The notes beneath the pieces were generated by a model. The model saw only the letters and a program-made list of their open reading frames with translations. It did not search any database and had not been told where the DNA came from. Of a DNA stretch of 15,955 nucleotides, positions 1 to 6,575 are shown piece after piece; position 1 is the stretch's first letter, and each line of letters starts with the position of its first letter. The stretch is from Leclercia sp. UBA7405. GTDB lineage: Bacteria > Pseudomonadota > Gammaproteobacteria > Enterobacterales > Enterobacteriaceae. The position numbers and the translations under genes were made by a program. The DNA lies in NCBI GenBank assembly GCA_002469605.1, contig DKMV01000391.1, positions 2,981-18,935 on the forward strand. Direction: 5' to 3'.

Positions 1-686
1 TGGTGATTGAAGCGCGACTCAGCGAACTCAATGAAACCATGTTCAGGGTCGATTTTCAGCCGGATCGCTACCTGCGTCTGGATACCAAAAAAGTTGTCCA
101 TGAAAGCCTGCGCACGCTTGAAAAAGCGCAGCGTCAGCTAAATGCCGCCCGGTTTGTTGATGATAACGGCGAGAGCCATTATAAGGCCTTACAGGTGCTG
201 GTGGCGCAACTGCGGGATGCCTGTGAACGAAACCGTACCCTGGGGGCGAAGGCGTTGCTGGATCCGCGTTTTCGTCTGGAGTTCGCCGTATCGGTGATGG
301 ATCGCCAGAGTGGTAATGTGATTGAGTCGCGTACTGGCTCACAGGGCGGTAGCGGTGGAGAAAAAGAGATTATCGCGTCTTACGTGCTGACCGCATCACT
401 TAGCTACGCGCTATGCCCTGCGGGGAGTCGTTATCCGCTTTTCGGCACCATTATCCTTGATGAAGCTTTCTCCCGCAGCTCTCATGCCGTGGCGGGCAGG
501 ATTATTGCCGCGCTTAGAGAATTTGGCTTACATGCAGTATTTATCACCCCCAATAAGGAAATGCGCCTGCTGCGTGACCATACCCGTTCGGCAATTGTTG
601 TTCACCGGCGCGGTCAGGATTCAAATATGGCTTCGCTGAGCTGGGAAGAGCTTGAACAACACTACCAGCGGCGTGAGAAAGCGTAA
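1..686 (+). CDS. jetC: JetC, C-terminal part (Wadjet SMC-like ATPase), cut by window edge
   Basis: This is the last 227 or so codons of a larger gene that enters from the left. The segment holds the C-terminal half of an ABC/SMC-type ATPase head: an ABC signature (SGGEKE, bases 351-368) and, about 30 residues later, a Walker B strand (TIILDEAF, bases 447-470) with the catalytic glutamate after the aspartate. The first part, before the signature, looks helical and may be the end of the coiled-coil arm. In the Wadjet (JetABCD) and MksBEF families, this subunit is the loop-extruding motor that recognises plasmid circles. The assignment to JetC rather than another SMC-like protein depends on the gene directly after it, which is a clear JetD. 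The Walker A motif and most of the coiled coil lie outside the window. The GTG at base 3 is not a true start. Confidence 0.85.
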   Translation, partial: VIEARLSELNETMFRVDFQPDRYLRLDTKKVVHESLRTLEKAQRQLNAARFVDDNGESHYKALQVLVAQLRDACERNRTLGAKALLDPRFRLEFAVSVMDRQSGNVIESRTGSQGGSGGEKEIIASYVLTASLSYALCPAGSRYPLFGTIILDEAFSRSSHAVAGRIIAALREFGLHAVFITPNKEMRLLRDHTRSAIVVHRRGQDSNMASLSWEELEQHYQRREKA

Positions 687-687
687 G

Positions 688-1836
688 ATGCATTCTCCTG
701 ATGAACTGCGTGAAAAGCTTGCACGGCAGTGGGATAACGCAAAGCTCCGGGCCGAGCGTTTACTGCCACCCGGTAACTGGCCGCTCTGTCTGCCCATTGG
801 CAAACCTTCCGCTAAAATATTCGCAGAGCAGCCTCAGCGCGTTTTACAACACGTGCAGTTATGGCGGCAAGTCGCCGTTGGGCGCGTGGACTGGGGGGAG
901 GTCAGTTATCGGGCGAGCGATGGACCGGTCTCAATGCCGCTGCGCTGGATCCTGAATGGTCCGTCTGACTGGATCAGCGCCGCAGCCGATCTGGCGGTGA
1001 GCCGGGAATTTTGCTTGCTGGAGGGCATTATTGAGCAGGTTGACCCCATTTTTCATCCGCTATTGATCAGTCATCGTTCACTCTGGCGGCACAAAAGCCC
1101 GCAGGACATCATCAGTGCCGCCAGTCTGGCCAACAGATTAGAGCCAGGCTGCGCAAAAGGGCTACCGTTAAGGCTGCTTTCCGGGCAAGGGGTGGACACC
1201 AAATTTATCGAGAACAATATTTCGCTATTAACCCGCCTGCTGGACGTGCGTTTTTCCGGCGAAGCCAGCGAGCAGGGATTGACGACCTTTCTTGATGCCT
1301 TTGATGAATCCAGCCACTGGGTTCTGGTTGCGCCGCTAGCGCCCGGCTTGCTCCCTTTTAAAAAATGCCGGGTGACGACGGCGGAACTGGCGGAAACGAC
1401 GTTAACCGCGTCGCGTGTTCTGGTGATTGAAAATGAACAGTGTCTGCATCAACTTCCAGCGTTGTCTGACACTATCGCGATTTTAGGGTGTGGCCTTGAC
1501 GTGCAATGGCTATCCAGCCCTGTTCTGGATGAAAAACGCGTTGCCTATTGGGGAGATATGGATAGCTGGGGGCTGTTGATGCTGGCGAGAGCCAGACGTG
1601 GTCGTCCGACTCTTGATGTCCTGCTAATGAACCGTGAGTTGTTTGAGCAATATGCCAGCCATAGCGCCGTTCCTGAACCGGTAAAAGCACAGGAAGCAAT
1701 ACCCGATGGTTTGCTTAATGAAGAGGCCGATTTTTATCGCTACTTAACCCGCTTACCGCGTGGTCGTCTGGAACAGGAGTTTTTGCCTGCGGAGATAGTT
1801 GAAGAGGCGCTGGTCAGGTGGCAGAAAGGATTATAA
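688..1836 (+). CDS. jetD: JetD, Wadjet Toprim-type nuclease subunit (DUF3322-DUF2220)
   Basis: 382 residues from the ATG that follows the jetC stop by one base (TAA-G-ATG), so the two are translationally linked. The N-terminal half fits DUF3322, with the typical WPLCLPIGKPSAK stretch near residues 30-42. The C-terminal half fits the DUF2220 Toprim-like domain: VIENE at residues 246-250 supplies the conserved acidic residue, and YWGDMDSWG at 287-295 supplies the D-x-D motif (Asp290, Asp292). In studied Wadjet systems JetD is the endonuclease that cuts closed-circular plasmid DNA after the JetABC motor has extruded it. Both acidic motifs are present, so it looks catalytically intact. Reading further upstream in frame only reaches a TTG inside jetC, which is a less likely start. 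Product identity is firm. Activity depends on jetA and jetB, which are not visible here. Confidence 0.9.
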   Translation: MHSPDELREKLARQWDNAKLRAERLLPPGNWPLCLPIGKPSAKIFAEQPQRVLQHVQLWRQVAVGRVDWGEVSYRASDGPVSMPLRWILNGPSDWISAAADLAVSREFCLLEGIIEQVDPIFHPLLISHRSLWRHKSPQDIISAASLANRLEPGCAKGLPLRLLSGQGVDTKFIENNISLLTRLLDVRFSGEASEQGLTTFLDAFDESSHWVLVAPLAPGLLPFKKCRVTTAELAETTLTASRVLVIENEQCLHQLPALSDTIAILGCGLDVQWLSSPVLDEKRVAYWGDMDSWGLLMLARARRGRPTLDVLLMNRELFEQYASHSAVPEPVKAQEAIPDGLLNEEADFYRYLTRLPRGRLEQEFLPAEIVEEALVRWQKGL

Positions 1837-1895
1837 ATAAGGCTGGAGGAACCGTCAGTATCCTTAGCAACCTACCGGATATTTGGTAGATGCGG

Positions 1896-1901
1896 TATGA
1901 T
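1896..1901 (+). promoter_or_regulatory. Possible -10 element ahead of the AlbA_2/ATPase gene
   Basis: TATGAT matches the sigma-70 -10 consensus at five of six bases and lies 33 bases before the preferred ATG at 1935. No good -35 hexamer is seen 16-18 bases upstream. If used, transcription would begin near 1908, after the alternative ATG at 1890, which favours the later start. Weak evidence. Confidence 0.3.
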
Positions 1902-1934
1902 ATAGCCGAACATTTTTCAGCCAGAGAAATTTCT

Positions 1935-3986
1935 ATGCCTTTGCAAATAAAAGACATTATAGATCTGCAAACCCTTATCGAATCGGAACAGGTAGAGTTC
2001 AAGTTGGCCGGGGGAAAAGATGGCAAAGGCGAGTTACCAAAAGACTTCTGGCCTACTTACTCTGCAATGGCGAATGGTCGGGGCGGCTGGGTGATTCTGG
2101 GCGTAAAAGAGCAGGCAGGCAAGTTTACGCCCATTGGCGTAATCGATCCTGAAAAGATAAAAACCGATCTGTTCAATCAGCTAAACGATCGCGATCGGGT
2201 TAGCGTGAATGTGTTGTCTTCAGAAAATGATGTGCAACAGGTCTCTTTGCAGGGCAAGAATGTTCTGGCAATCCATATCCCACAGGCGACGCGTAAACAG
2301 AAGCCGGTTCACCTGAAAAAGTCCCCATTAGGTAATACTTATCAACGTCTGCATGAAGGCGATCGCCTATGTGATGATATGACTGTCAAGCGGATGCTTG
2401 CCGAACAGATCCATGACAGCCGGGATAACGAAGTGCTTTCTGAACACTACATTTTTCAGGATGATATCGATCTGGACAGCCTGAAAGTGTACCGCAATCT
2501 GCTTTCGGCAAATAACCCGCAGCATCCTTATCTGGCCTGTGAGCCGTTTGAGCTTTTTAAAATGGTTGGCGGATGGCGTAAAGACAGAGAAACCGGAAAA
2601 GAAGGCATAACGCTGGCTGGCGTTCTCATGTTTGGCAAATGGGATGCGATTATTGCCGCTGCGCCTAACTATATGGTGGATTATCAGGAACGCCCCGAAG
2701 CTAAAACGGAGCTTCGTTGGGTGGATCGGGTATGTCCGGACGGTACATGGTCGGGAAACCTGTTTGATTTTTATCGCAAAGTATACCAAAAACTGGTCGC
2801 TGATTTGAAAGTACCCTTTATGCTCGAAGAGGGTCAGCGCAAAACGGATACGCCAGTACATATCGCGCTACGTGAAGCGCTGGTCAACACGCTCGTCCAT
2901 GCTGATTTTACCGACCGTGTCTCTATTTTGATCGTCAAACGTCCCGATATGTTTGGCTTTCGCAATCCCGGCTTGATGCGTCTGCCGTTGGAGGACGTGA
3001 TTGCGGGTGGCGTCAGTGACTGCCGCAACAGGTTGCTACATCAAATGTTTTTGCTGATTGGTCTGGGCGAGAAAGCAGGTTCAGGAATGCCGAAGATTTT
3101 CAGCGGCTGGAAATCGGCTAACTGGCGAACCCCCAAACTTTGGGAAAAAACGTTTCCTGCACAGACGCTATTAGAGCTTTCTACCGCTAGCCTGATCCCG
3201 CAACATGTTCTGGATGACCTGCATCAACAATTTGGCGAGGCCTTCGATCTGCTTGATGATTTTGAACAAGTGATTGTTGCAACGGCGGCGATTGAAGGCT
3301 GGGTCAACCATGAACGAGCTTGCCAGTTAACAACCCGGCACTCCCGCGAAGTCACACTGACGCTTCCCCGATTGGAAAGTAAAGGTTTTCTGGTCGCAGG
3401 GGGTGAGCAGAAAAGCAAATATTACACCCTGCCCGGTGTATCGGTTATGACTCCGGATGAAGTTTTCTCGTTAGGTGCGGTTGCGAACTCCACACATAAC
3501 GAAGGGGACTGCACATATAACGATCAGAGGTCCACACATAACGAGGGAAACTCCACATATAACGAGCAGAGGTCCACACATAACGAGGGGGACTCCACAT
3601 ATAACGAAGAGAGCTCCACATATAACGCTGAGGAAGATCAACCCGCGTTCCGGGATGAATATGGACGTTTGCTCAATCGCTTTATCGATCGACCTTATGT
3701 TGATGATGTAGACAATCTCACCGAGGCTTTTCGGGAATCATTGTTTGCTCTGGCTGCGGTTCCGCGTGAAAGGCTGCGTCTGGGAGATAAGGAGTTGATG
3801 AAGAGCGTGATCCTGAATGTATGTCAGGGACAGTATATTTCCGTTGCTGCGTTGGGGCAGATCCTTAGTCGTAACCCTAATGCGCTGCGTCAGCAGTACT
3901 TAAAACCGTTAGTGGAGCAAGGGGAACTGAAGCTGGCGTTTCCGCAGTATAAGAATGACCCGAAGCAGGGGTATAGTGCTGTTTAA
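1935..3986 (+). CDS. AlbA_2 (Schlafen-like) domain and GHKL-like ATPase protein with heptad repeats
   Basis: 683 residues from the ATG at 1935, which has GAGA seven bases upstream; an ATG at 1890 would add 15 residues. Residues about 13-130 resemble the AlbA_2/Schlafen putative DNA-binding domain (ESEQVEFK early, ANGRGGWVILGV at 47-58). Residues about 305-390 resemble the GHKL-like ATPase domain of COG2865 proteins: REALVNTLVHADF at 313-325 (Glu-Asn-His of the N-box), FGFRNPG at 340-346, then a glycine-rich EKAGSGMPK at 379-387. A winged-helix-like segment (about 440-500) and another near the C-terminus (620-670) flank a low-complexity linker of seven heptads (519-567). Relatives are often annotated as transcriptional regulators or RecG-related ATP-binding proteins; their biochemical role is largely unsettled. 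It follows jetD by 98 bases on the same strand inside the island, so a defence or regulatory role is possible, but that is inference from position only. Confidence 0.8.
   Translation: MPLQIKDIIDLQTLIESEQVEFKLAGGKDGKGELPKDFWPTYSAMANGRGGWVILGVKEQAGKFTPIGVIDPEKIKTDLFNQLNDRDRVSVNVLSSENDVQQVSLQGKNVLAIHIPQATRKQKPVHLKKSPLGNTYQRLHEGDRLCDDMTVKRMLAEQIHDSRDNEVLSEHYIFQDDIDLDSLKVYRNLLSANNPQHPYLACEPFELFKMVGGWRKDRETGKEGITLAGVLMFGKWDAIIAAAPNYMVDYQERPEAKTELRWVDRVCPDGTWSGNLFDFYRKVYQKLVADLKVPFMLEEGQRKTDTPVHIALREALVNTLVHADFTDRVSILIVKRPDMFGFRNPGLMRLPLEDVIAGGVSDCRNRLLHQMFLLIGLGEKAGSGMPKIFSGWKSANWRTPKLWEKTFPAQTLLELSTASLIPQHVLDDLHQQFGEAFDLLDDFEQVIVATAAIEGWVNHERACQLTTRHSREVTLTLPRLESKGFLVAGGEQKSKYYTLPGVSVMTPDEVFSLGAVANSTHNEGDCTYNDQRSTHNEGNSTYNEQRSTHNEGDSTYNEESSTYNAEEDQPAFRDEYGRLLNRFIDRPYVDDVDNLTEAFRESLFALAAVPRERLRLGDKELMKSVILNVCQGQYISVAALGQILSRNPNALRQQYLKPLVEQGELKLAFPQYKNDPKQGYSAV
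3489..3635 (+). repeat. In-frame tandem 21/42-base repeat encoding seven heptads
   Basis: Three 42-base units start at 3489, 3531 and 3573, followed by a 21-base half unit at 3615. Each 42-base unit encodes two related heptads: STHNEGD/CTYNDQR, STHNEGN/STYNEQR, STHNEGD/STYNEES, then STYNAEE. The core TCCACAYATAACGA recurs about every 21 bases, differing mainly in one C/T that switches His and Tyr. Unit length is a multiple of three, so copy-number change would preserve the frame. It lies inside the AlbA_2/ATPase gene, between its central and last domains. Confidence 0.95.
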
Positions 3987-3989
3987 TGT

Positions 3990-4555
3990 TGATCGTTCGC
4001 CGGATTACTGGCGATCAGGCTCTCCTGCACCGTTTAGCGCATGATTGCCATGGTGCGCTGTGGCGCTCTCCGGATTGTCTTTTCTCTCCGCCACCCGCCG
4101 CGGGATCAGCATGTCGGCGGTTTTCAGGTCGGTAACGTGGATACTGCCGATCAGCGGGAATACATGCTGCTCCAGCGAGCGCAGGACTTTGGCGGCGTGT
4201 GCCTCAGCCCAGCGGATATTGCCTCCCACCCACTTACAGGCAACTTCTTCAAAGGTAATACCGATTTTTTTTGCCTGTTTTTCTTCTGCCTTTTCCCCCC
4301 CGGAGCGTCACCCGCGCTGAGTACGGCGCGAGCCTGTTCACGCAGCTTACGCGCATTCGCCAGCGTAACGGCCGGGAAAGCGCCAAACGCCAGCTTCTTT
4401 TCCTTATCGCTAAAGCGGTATTTGAGTTGCCAGAGTTTTGAGCCGTTAGGTTTAATCAACAGGTAAACACCCTGCGCGTCGCTGAGTTTGTAAGGTTTAT
4501 CGAGCGGCTTTGCGTTGCGGATAGCGGTATCGGTGAGTGGCGTGGACTCCGGAGT
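3990..4555 (-). pseudogene. Decayed P4-type tyrosine integrase, N-terminal half only
   Basis: Read leftward from 4555, the DNA encodes the arm-binding (DUF4102) domain of P4-like integrases: LTDTAIRNAKPLDKPY, then YLLIKPNGSKLW and FGAFPAVTLANARKLRE. There is no start codon: a stop (4556-4558) precedes the first recognisable residues. At the C7 run 4295-4301 the frame is lost; one base more, or two fewer, would rejoin it to ITFEEVACKW and VLRSLEQHVFPLIG. A second shift near 4060-4090 is needed to reach QRTMAIMR, which is followed at once by an in-frame TAA where family members usually have tyrosine. Similarity ends at about 3990, against the stop of the preceding gene, so the catalytic domain with the Arg-His-Arg-Tyr residues is absent. 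Its place beside tRNA-Phe and its leftward direction are typical of the integrase that brought in an island. Confidence 0.88.
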
Positions 4556-4694
4556 TTATCGAACCAACAGTCCCCCAATTAAGCCCCAAACCTTCAGATG
4601 AAAAAACCTGGCGGAACTTTTCAGTACCATCAGATTTCTTTAACTTACTAATTTATAAAGTTTCAGGACTTATAGGAACGTCATGAAACTAAAT

Positions 4695-4714
4695 TAGTGG
4701 TGCCCGGACCCGGA
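4695..4714. repeat. att-like direct repeat: second copy of the tRNA-Phe 3' end
   Basis: The 20 bases at 4695-4714 match 4858-4877, which covers the last 17 bases of tRNA-Phe plus three bases beyond it, at 19 of 20 positions (one C/T difference). Integrases of the P4 type recombine at tRNA 3' ends and leave such direct repeats. The copy lies between the integrase remnant and the tRNA, about 163 bases away. Calling it an attachment site is inference. Confidence 0.6.
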
Positions 4715-4717
4715 CTA

Positions 4718-4818
4718 ACGCCGAAGGCGTTGAACAGCGCGCCTGTCGCGCTGGCCCCGAAGGGGTGAGCCGCCTGCGGCGAATAATCGAACGCAGTTCG
4801 ATGAAGAGTCCGAAACTC
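4718..4818. repeat. Array of six small stem-loops beside tRNA-Phe
   Basis: Six successive inverted repeats with only short gaps: ACGCC/GGCGT (4718-4730), CAGCGCG/CGCGCTG (4735-4753), CCCC/GGGG (4755-4765), GCCG/CGGC (4769-4780), ATCGAAC/GTTCGAT (4786-4802) and GAGT/ACTC (4806-4818). Two have a GAA triloop closed by C-G, and loops are 3-5 bases. The stretch lies downstream of the tRNA on the minus strand, beyond its terminator. No coding function is supported. Confidence 0.7.
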
Positions 4819-4826
4819 CAGAAAGC

Positions 4827-4850
4827 AAAAACCCGCCTTTTGGGCGGGTT
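4827..4850 (-). terminator. Intrinsic terminator of the tRNA-Phe transcript
   Basis: On the minus strand an AACCCGCC/GGCGGGTT stem with a short A-rich loop (4830-4850) is followed by a run of T residues (complement of 4827-4831). It begins 11 bases past the tRNA 3' end, where a terminator for a single-gene tRNA unit is expected. Confidence 0.8.
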
Positions 4851-4860
4851 CTTTAAATAG

Positions 4861-4936
4861 TGGTGCCCGGACTCGGAATCGAACCAAGGACACGGGGATT
4901 TTCAATCCCCTGCTCTACCGACTGAGCTATCCGGGC
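4861..4936 (-). tRNA. pheU: tRNA-Phe (anticodon GAA)
   Basis: The 76-base gene, read on the minus strand, starts GCCCGGATAGCTC and ends GTCCGGGCACCA, with CCA encoded. The acceptor arm GCCCGGA pairs with TCCGGGC, the T loop has GGTTCGATTCC, and the anticodon loop TTGAAAA gives GAA, so it reads phenylalanine codons. As far as I recall it is identical or nearly so to E. coli tRNA-Phe. Proximity to yjdC and dsbD suggests it is the pheU copy rather than pheV; this is by synteny. Its 3' end faces the island, so the tRNA remains intact after integration, and the integrase remnant lies on that side. Confidence 0.97.
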
Positions 4937-4946
4937 AACGGGGCGC

Positions 4947-4975
4947 ATTAAACCGCAATCGCGTTACGCCGTCAA
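4947..4975 (-). promoter_or_regulatory. Sigma-70 promoter of tRNA-Phe
   Basis: On the minus strand: -35 TTGACG (complement of 4970-4975), a 17-base spacer, and -10 TTTAAT (complement of 4947-4952). Each is one mismatch from consensus. A GC-rich discriminator (GCGCCCC) follows, as in stable-RNA promoters under stringent control. Confidence 0.85.
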
Positions 4976-5042
4976 CCAAATTTCGGGAAAAGCTGTTCAA
5001 CTGCTTAAGTTTGCGGCAATCTGTCCGTTTGCGCGTCGATTT

Positions 5043-5061
5043 TGCACAAATCTTCCAGACG
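5043..5061. promoter_or_regulatory. Putative operator, copy 1 (upstream of the AraC-type gene)
   Basis: TGCACAAATCTTCCAGACG recurs at 5919-5937 with a single change (T to C at the ninth base). This copy is 44 bases before the regulator's ATG, suiting autoregulation. That it is the regulator's binding site is inference from the repetition and position. Confidence 0.55.
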
Positions 5062-5105
5062 GCGTGACCAGAGTAGATGATGCTGACGGCGAAAGGGGGG
5101 ACAGT

Positions 5106-5951
5106 ATGGCGAAAGACTGGCTTGAGCTACGTCAGCACGCAGACACCGGCATTGAAACCATCAAAGCGCATTTTGAAGGGCATGCTTACGATCCGCACTG
5201 GCACGACAGTTACCTGGTAGGGATCACGCTCTCCGGTACGCAGCAGTTTCACTGTCGGCGCGAGCGCCACCGCAGCCGTCCGGGAGACGCTTTCCTGCTG
5301 GAGCCTGGCGAAATCCACGATGGCGACGCGCCGGTAGCCGGGGGCTTTACCTATCTGACGTTTTATCTTGATGAAGGCTGGCTCACCCACACGCTACAGG
5401 GGCTGTATGAATCGACGCCGGGCAGCTATTCACTGCATTTTGCCCGGACGCTGACCCGCGAGCCGCAGCTGGTGCGCGCCATTGGCGAGACCTTTGCCAC
5501 CCTGCATACCGGTGAGCTGAAAATCGTGCAGCAGAGCAGCATGGATAATCTGCTGGCGCAGGTCACCGCCCATTGCCACTGGCGAAAGAAATTGCCCTCC
5601 CGGATCCAGAGCGCTGCGGTTGCGCATCGCGCGCGGGATTATCTGTACGCGCACATGGGCGACAATATTGGTCTGTCCGACCTGGCGCGCGAGACCGGCA
5701 CGGACCGTTTTACGCTGACGCGCTGTTTTAAACGCGAGTTCCACCTGGCGCCCCACGCCTGGCTAATCCAGTTGCGGCTGGCGAAGGCGCGGCAGCTTCT
5801 CGCCTGCGGCGATCGGCCCGTGGACGTGGCCGCCGCCCTGGGGTTTTCCGATCAGAGCCATCTCGGGCGCTGGTTCCAGCGGGCGTATCGCATCTCGCCT
5901 GCCCACTACCGCCAGTTGTGCACAAACCTTCCAGACGTTTCCAGAAAATAG
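5106..5951 (+). CDS. AraC-family transcriptional regulator with N-terminal cupin
   Basis: 281 residues from the ATG at 5106, chosen because a strong GGGGGGA ribosome-binding site lies just before it; a GTG at 5064 would add 14 residues. The N-terminal domain resembles the AraC-type cupin (DPHWHDSYLVG around 29-39, RPGDAFLLEPGEIHDG at 58-73), which usually senses a small ligand. The C-terminal 100 residues form two helix-turn-helix units: LSDLARETGTDRFTLTRCFKR (about 190-210) and the family signature VAAALGFSDQSHLGRWFQRA (241-260), followed by ISPAHYR. The LysE-type exporter gene begins 39 bases downstream on the same strand, so the protein probably controls export of an amino acid or related compound. 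A 19-base sequence is repeated before both genes and is the best candidate operator. The inducer cannot be told from sequence. Confidence 0.9.
   Translation: MAKDWLELRQHADTGIETIKAHFEGHAYDPHWHDSYLVGITLSGTQQFHCRRERHRSRPGDAFLLEPGEIHDGDAPVAGGFTYLTFYLDEGWLTHTLQGLYESTPGSYSLHFARTLTREPQLVRAIGETFATLHTGELKIVQQSSMDNLLAQVTAHCHWRKKLPSRIQSAAVAHRARDYLYAHMGDNIGLSDLARETGTDRFTLTRCFKREFHLAPHAWLIQLRLAKARQLLACGDRPVDVAAALGFSDQSHLGRWFQRAYRISPAHYRQLCTNLPDVSRK
5919..5937. promoter_or_regulatory. Putative operator, copy 2 (upstream of the LysE-type gene)
   Basis: TGCACAAACCTTCCAGACG, 18 of 19 bases the same as 5043-5061. It lies within the last codons of the regulator gene (encoding CTNLPD) and 54 bases before the exporter start. 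TTCCAGA recurs ten bases later (5929-5935 and 5939-5945), one helical turn apart, as AraC-type half sites often do. Confidence 0.55.
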
Positions 5952-5990
5952 CGGCACAGTCGGGGGGACCAAAAAAGGAGTCCCGTGACT

Positions 5991-6575
5991 ATGATGCCGT
6001 TTCTGCTGTTTGCTTTTGTCGCCTCTATTACCCCTGGGCCGACCAATATCCTTATTTTGACCAACAGCCAGCACTATGGCGTGAAAGCCACGCTTCCCGC
6101 CCTGGTAAGCGCCTGCCTGGCGGCCAGCGCCATCGTTCTGGTCTCGGGTGCCGGGGCCGGGGAGGTGCTGCGCCAGTATCCGCTGGCGCGTCAGGTGATG
6201 AGCTGGGCGGGGGTGCTGTGGCTGAGCTGGATGAGCTGGCAGCTGTATTGCGCCCCGGCGGTCAGTTTATCTGGCCAGACGCAGAGCCGCTTTACCGCTC
6301 GCGCGGCCGCGCTGTTGCAGGTGATAAACCCCAAAACCTGGATGATGGCACTGGCGGTGGTGAGCCTGTTCGCCCCGGGCGGAAAGGATACGCTGCACGA
6401 GGTCGCGCTGATGGCGCTCTGTTTTCTGGTTATCTCTGTCGCCTGCCTGCTGTGCTGGGCATGGCTGGGGAGGGCCGCAAACCGGCTCTTTCGCACCACC
6501 AGGGCGATGGTGCGTTTTCAGCGGCTGATGGCGCTGTGCCTGCTTGTTTCAGCCTGGGCCGGCATGCTTGCTTAG
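5991..6575 (+). CDS. LysE/RhtB-family amino-acid exporter
   Basis: 194 residues from the ATG at 5991, ten bases after AAGGAG; a GTG at 5985 (four-base spacing) is an alternative that adds two residues. The N-terminus carries the family hallmark ITPGPTN (about residues 13-19) inside the first membrane segment. About six hydrophobic segments follow, the usual topology and size for LysE/RhtB inner-membrane exporters of amino acids or analogues. A conserved-looking NPKTWMMAL lies mid-protein. The gene sits 39 bases behind an AraC-type regulator on the same strand and probably forms a regulated export unit with it. It ends in a four-base overlap with the stop of the convergent yjdC. Substrate unknown. 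Confidence 0.88.
   Translation: MMPFLLFAFVASITPGPTNILILTNSQHYGVKATLPALVSACLAASAIVLVSGAGAGEVLRQYPLARQVMSWAGVLWLSWMSWQLYCAPAVSLSGQTQSRFTARAAALLQVINPKTWMMALAVVSLFAPGGKDTLHEVALMALCFLVISVACLLCWAWLGRAANRLFRTTRAMVRFQRLMALCLLVSAWAGMLA

Noticed and set aside
3489..3635. The 21/42-base repeats as a CRISPR array
   Set aside because: Units are contiguous with no unique spacers, keep codon phase inside a long gene, and no cas genes are visible.
4559..4694. Possible integrase arm-binding sites or a small gene between the integrase remnant and the att-like repeat
   Set aside because: Only a loose inverted repeat AGTTTCA/TGAAACT (4659-4665 and 4684-4690) is seen; no convincing site series or open frame.
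4681..4905. 74-codon minus-strand frame covering the hairpin array and part of tRNA-Phe
   Set aside because: It begins inside the tRNA gene and crosses the terminator; its residues simply reflect tRNA and palindrome sequence.
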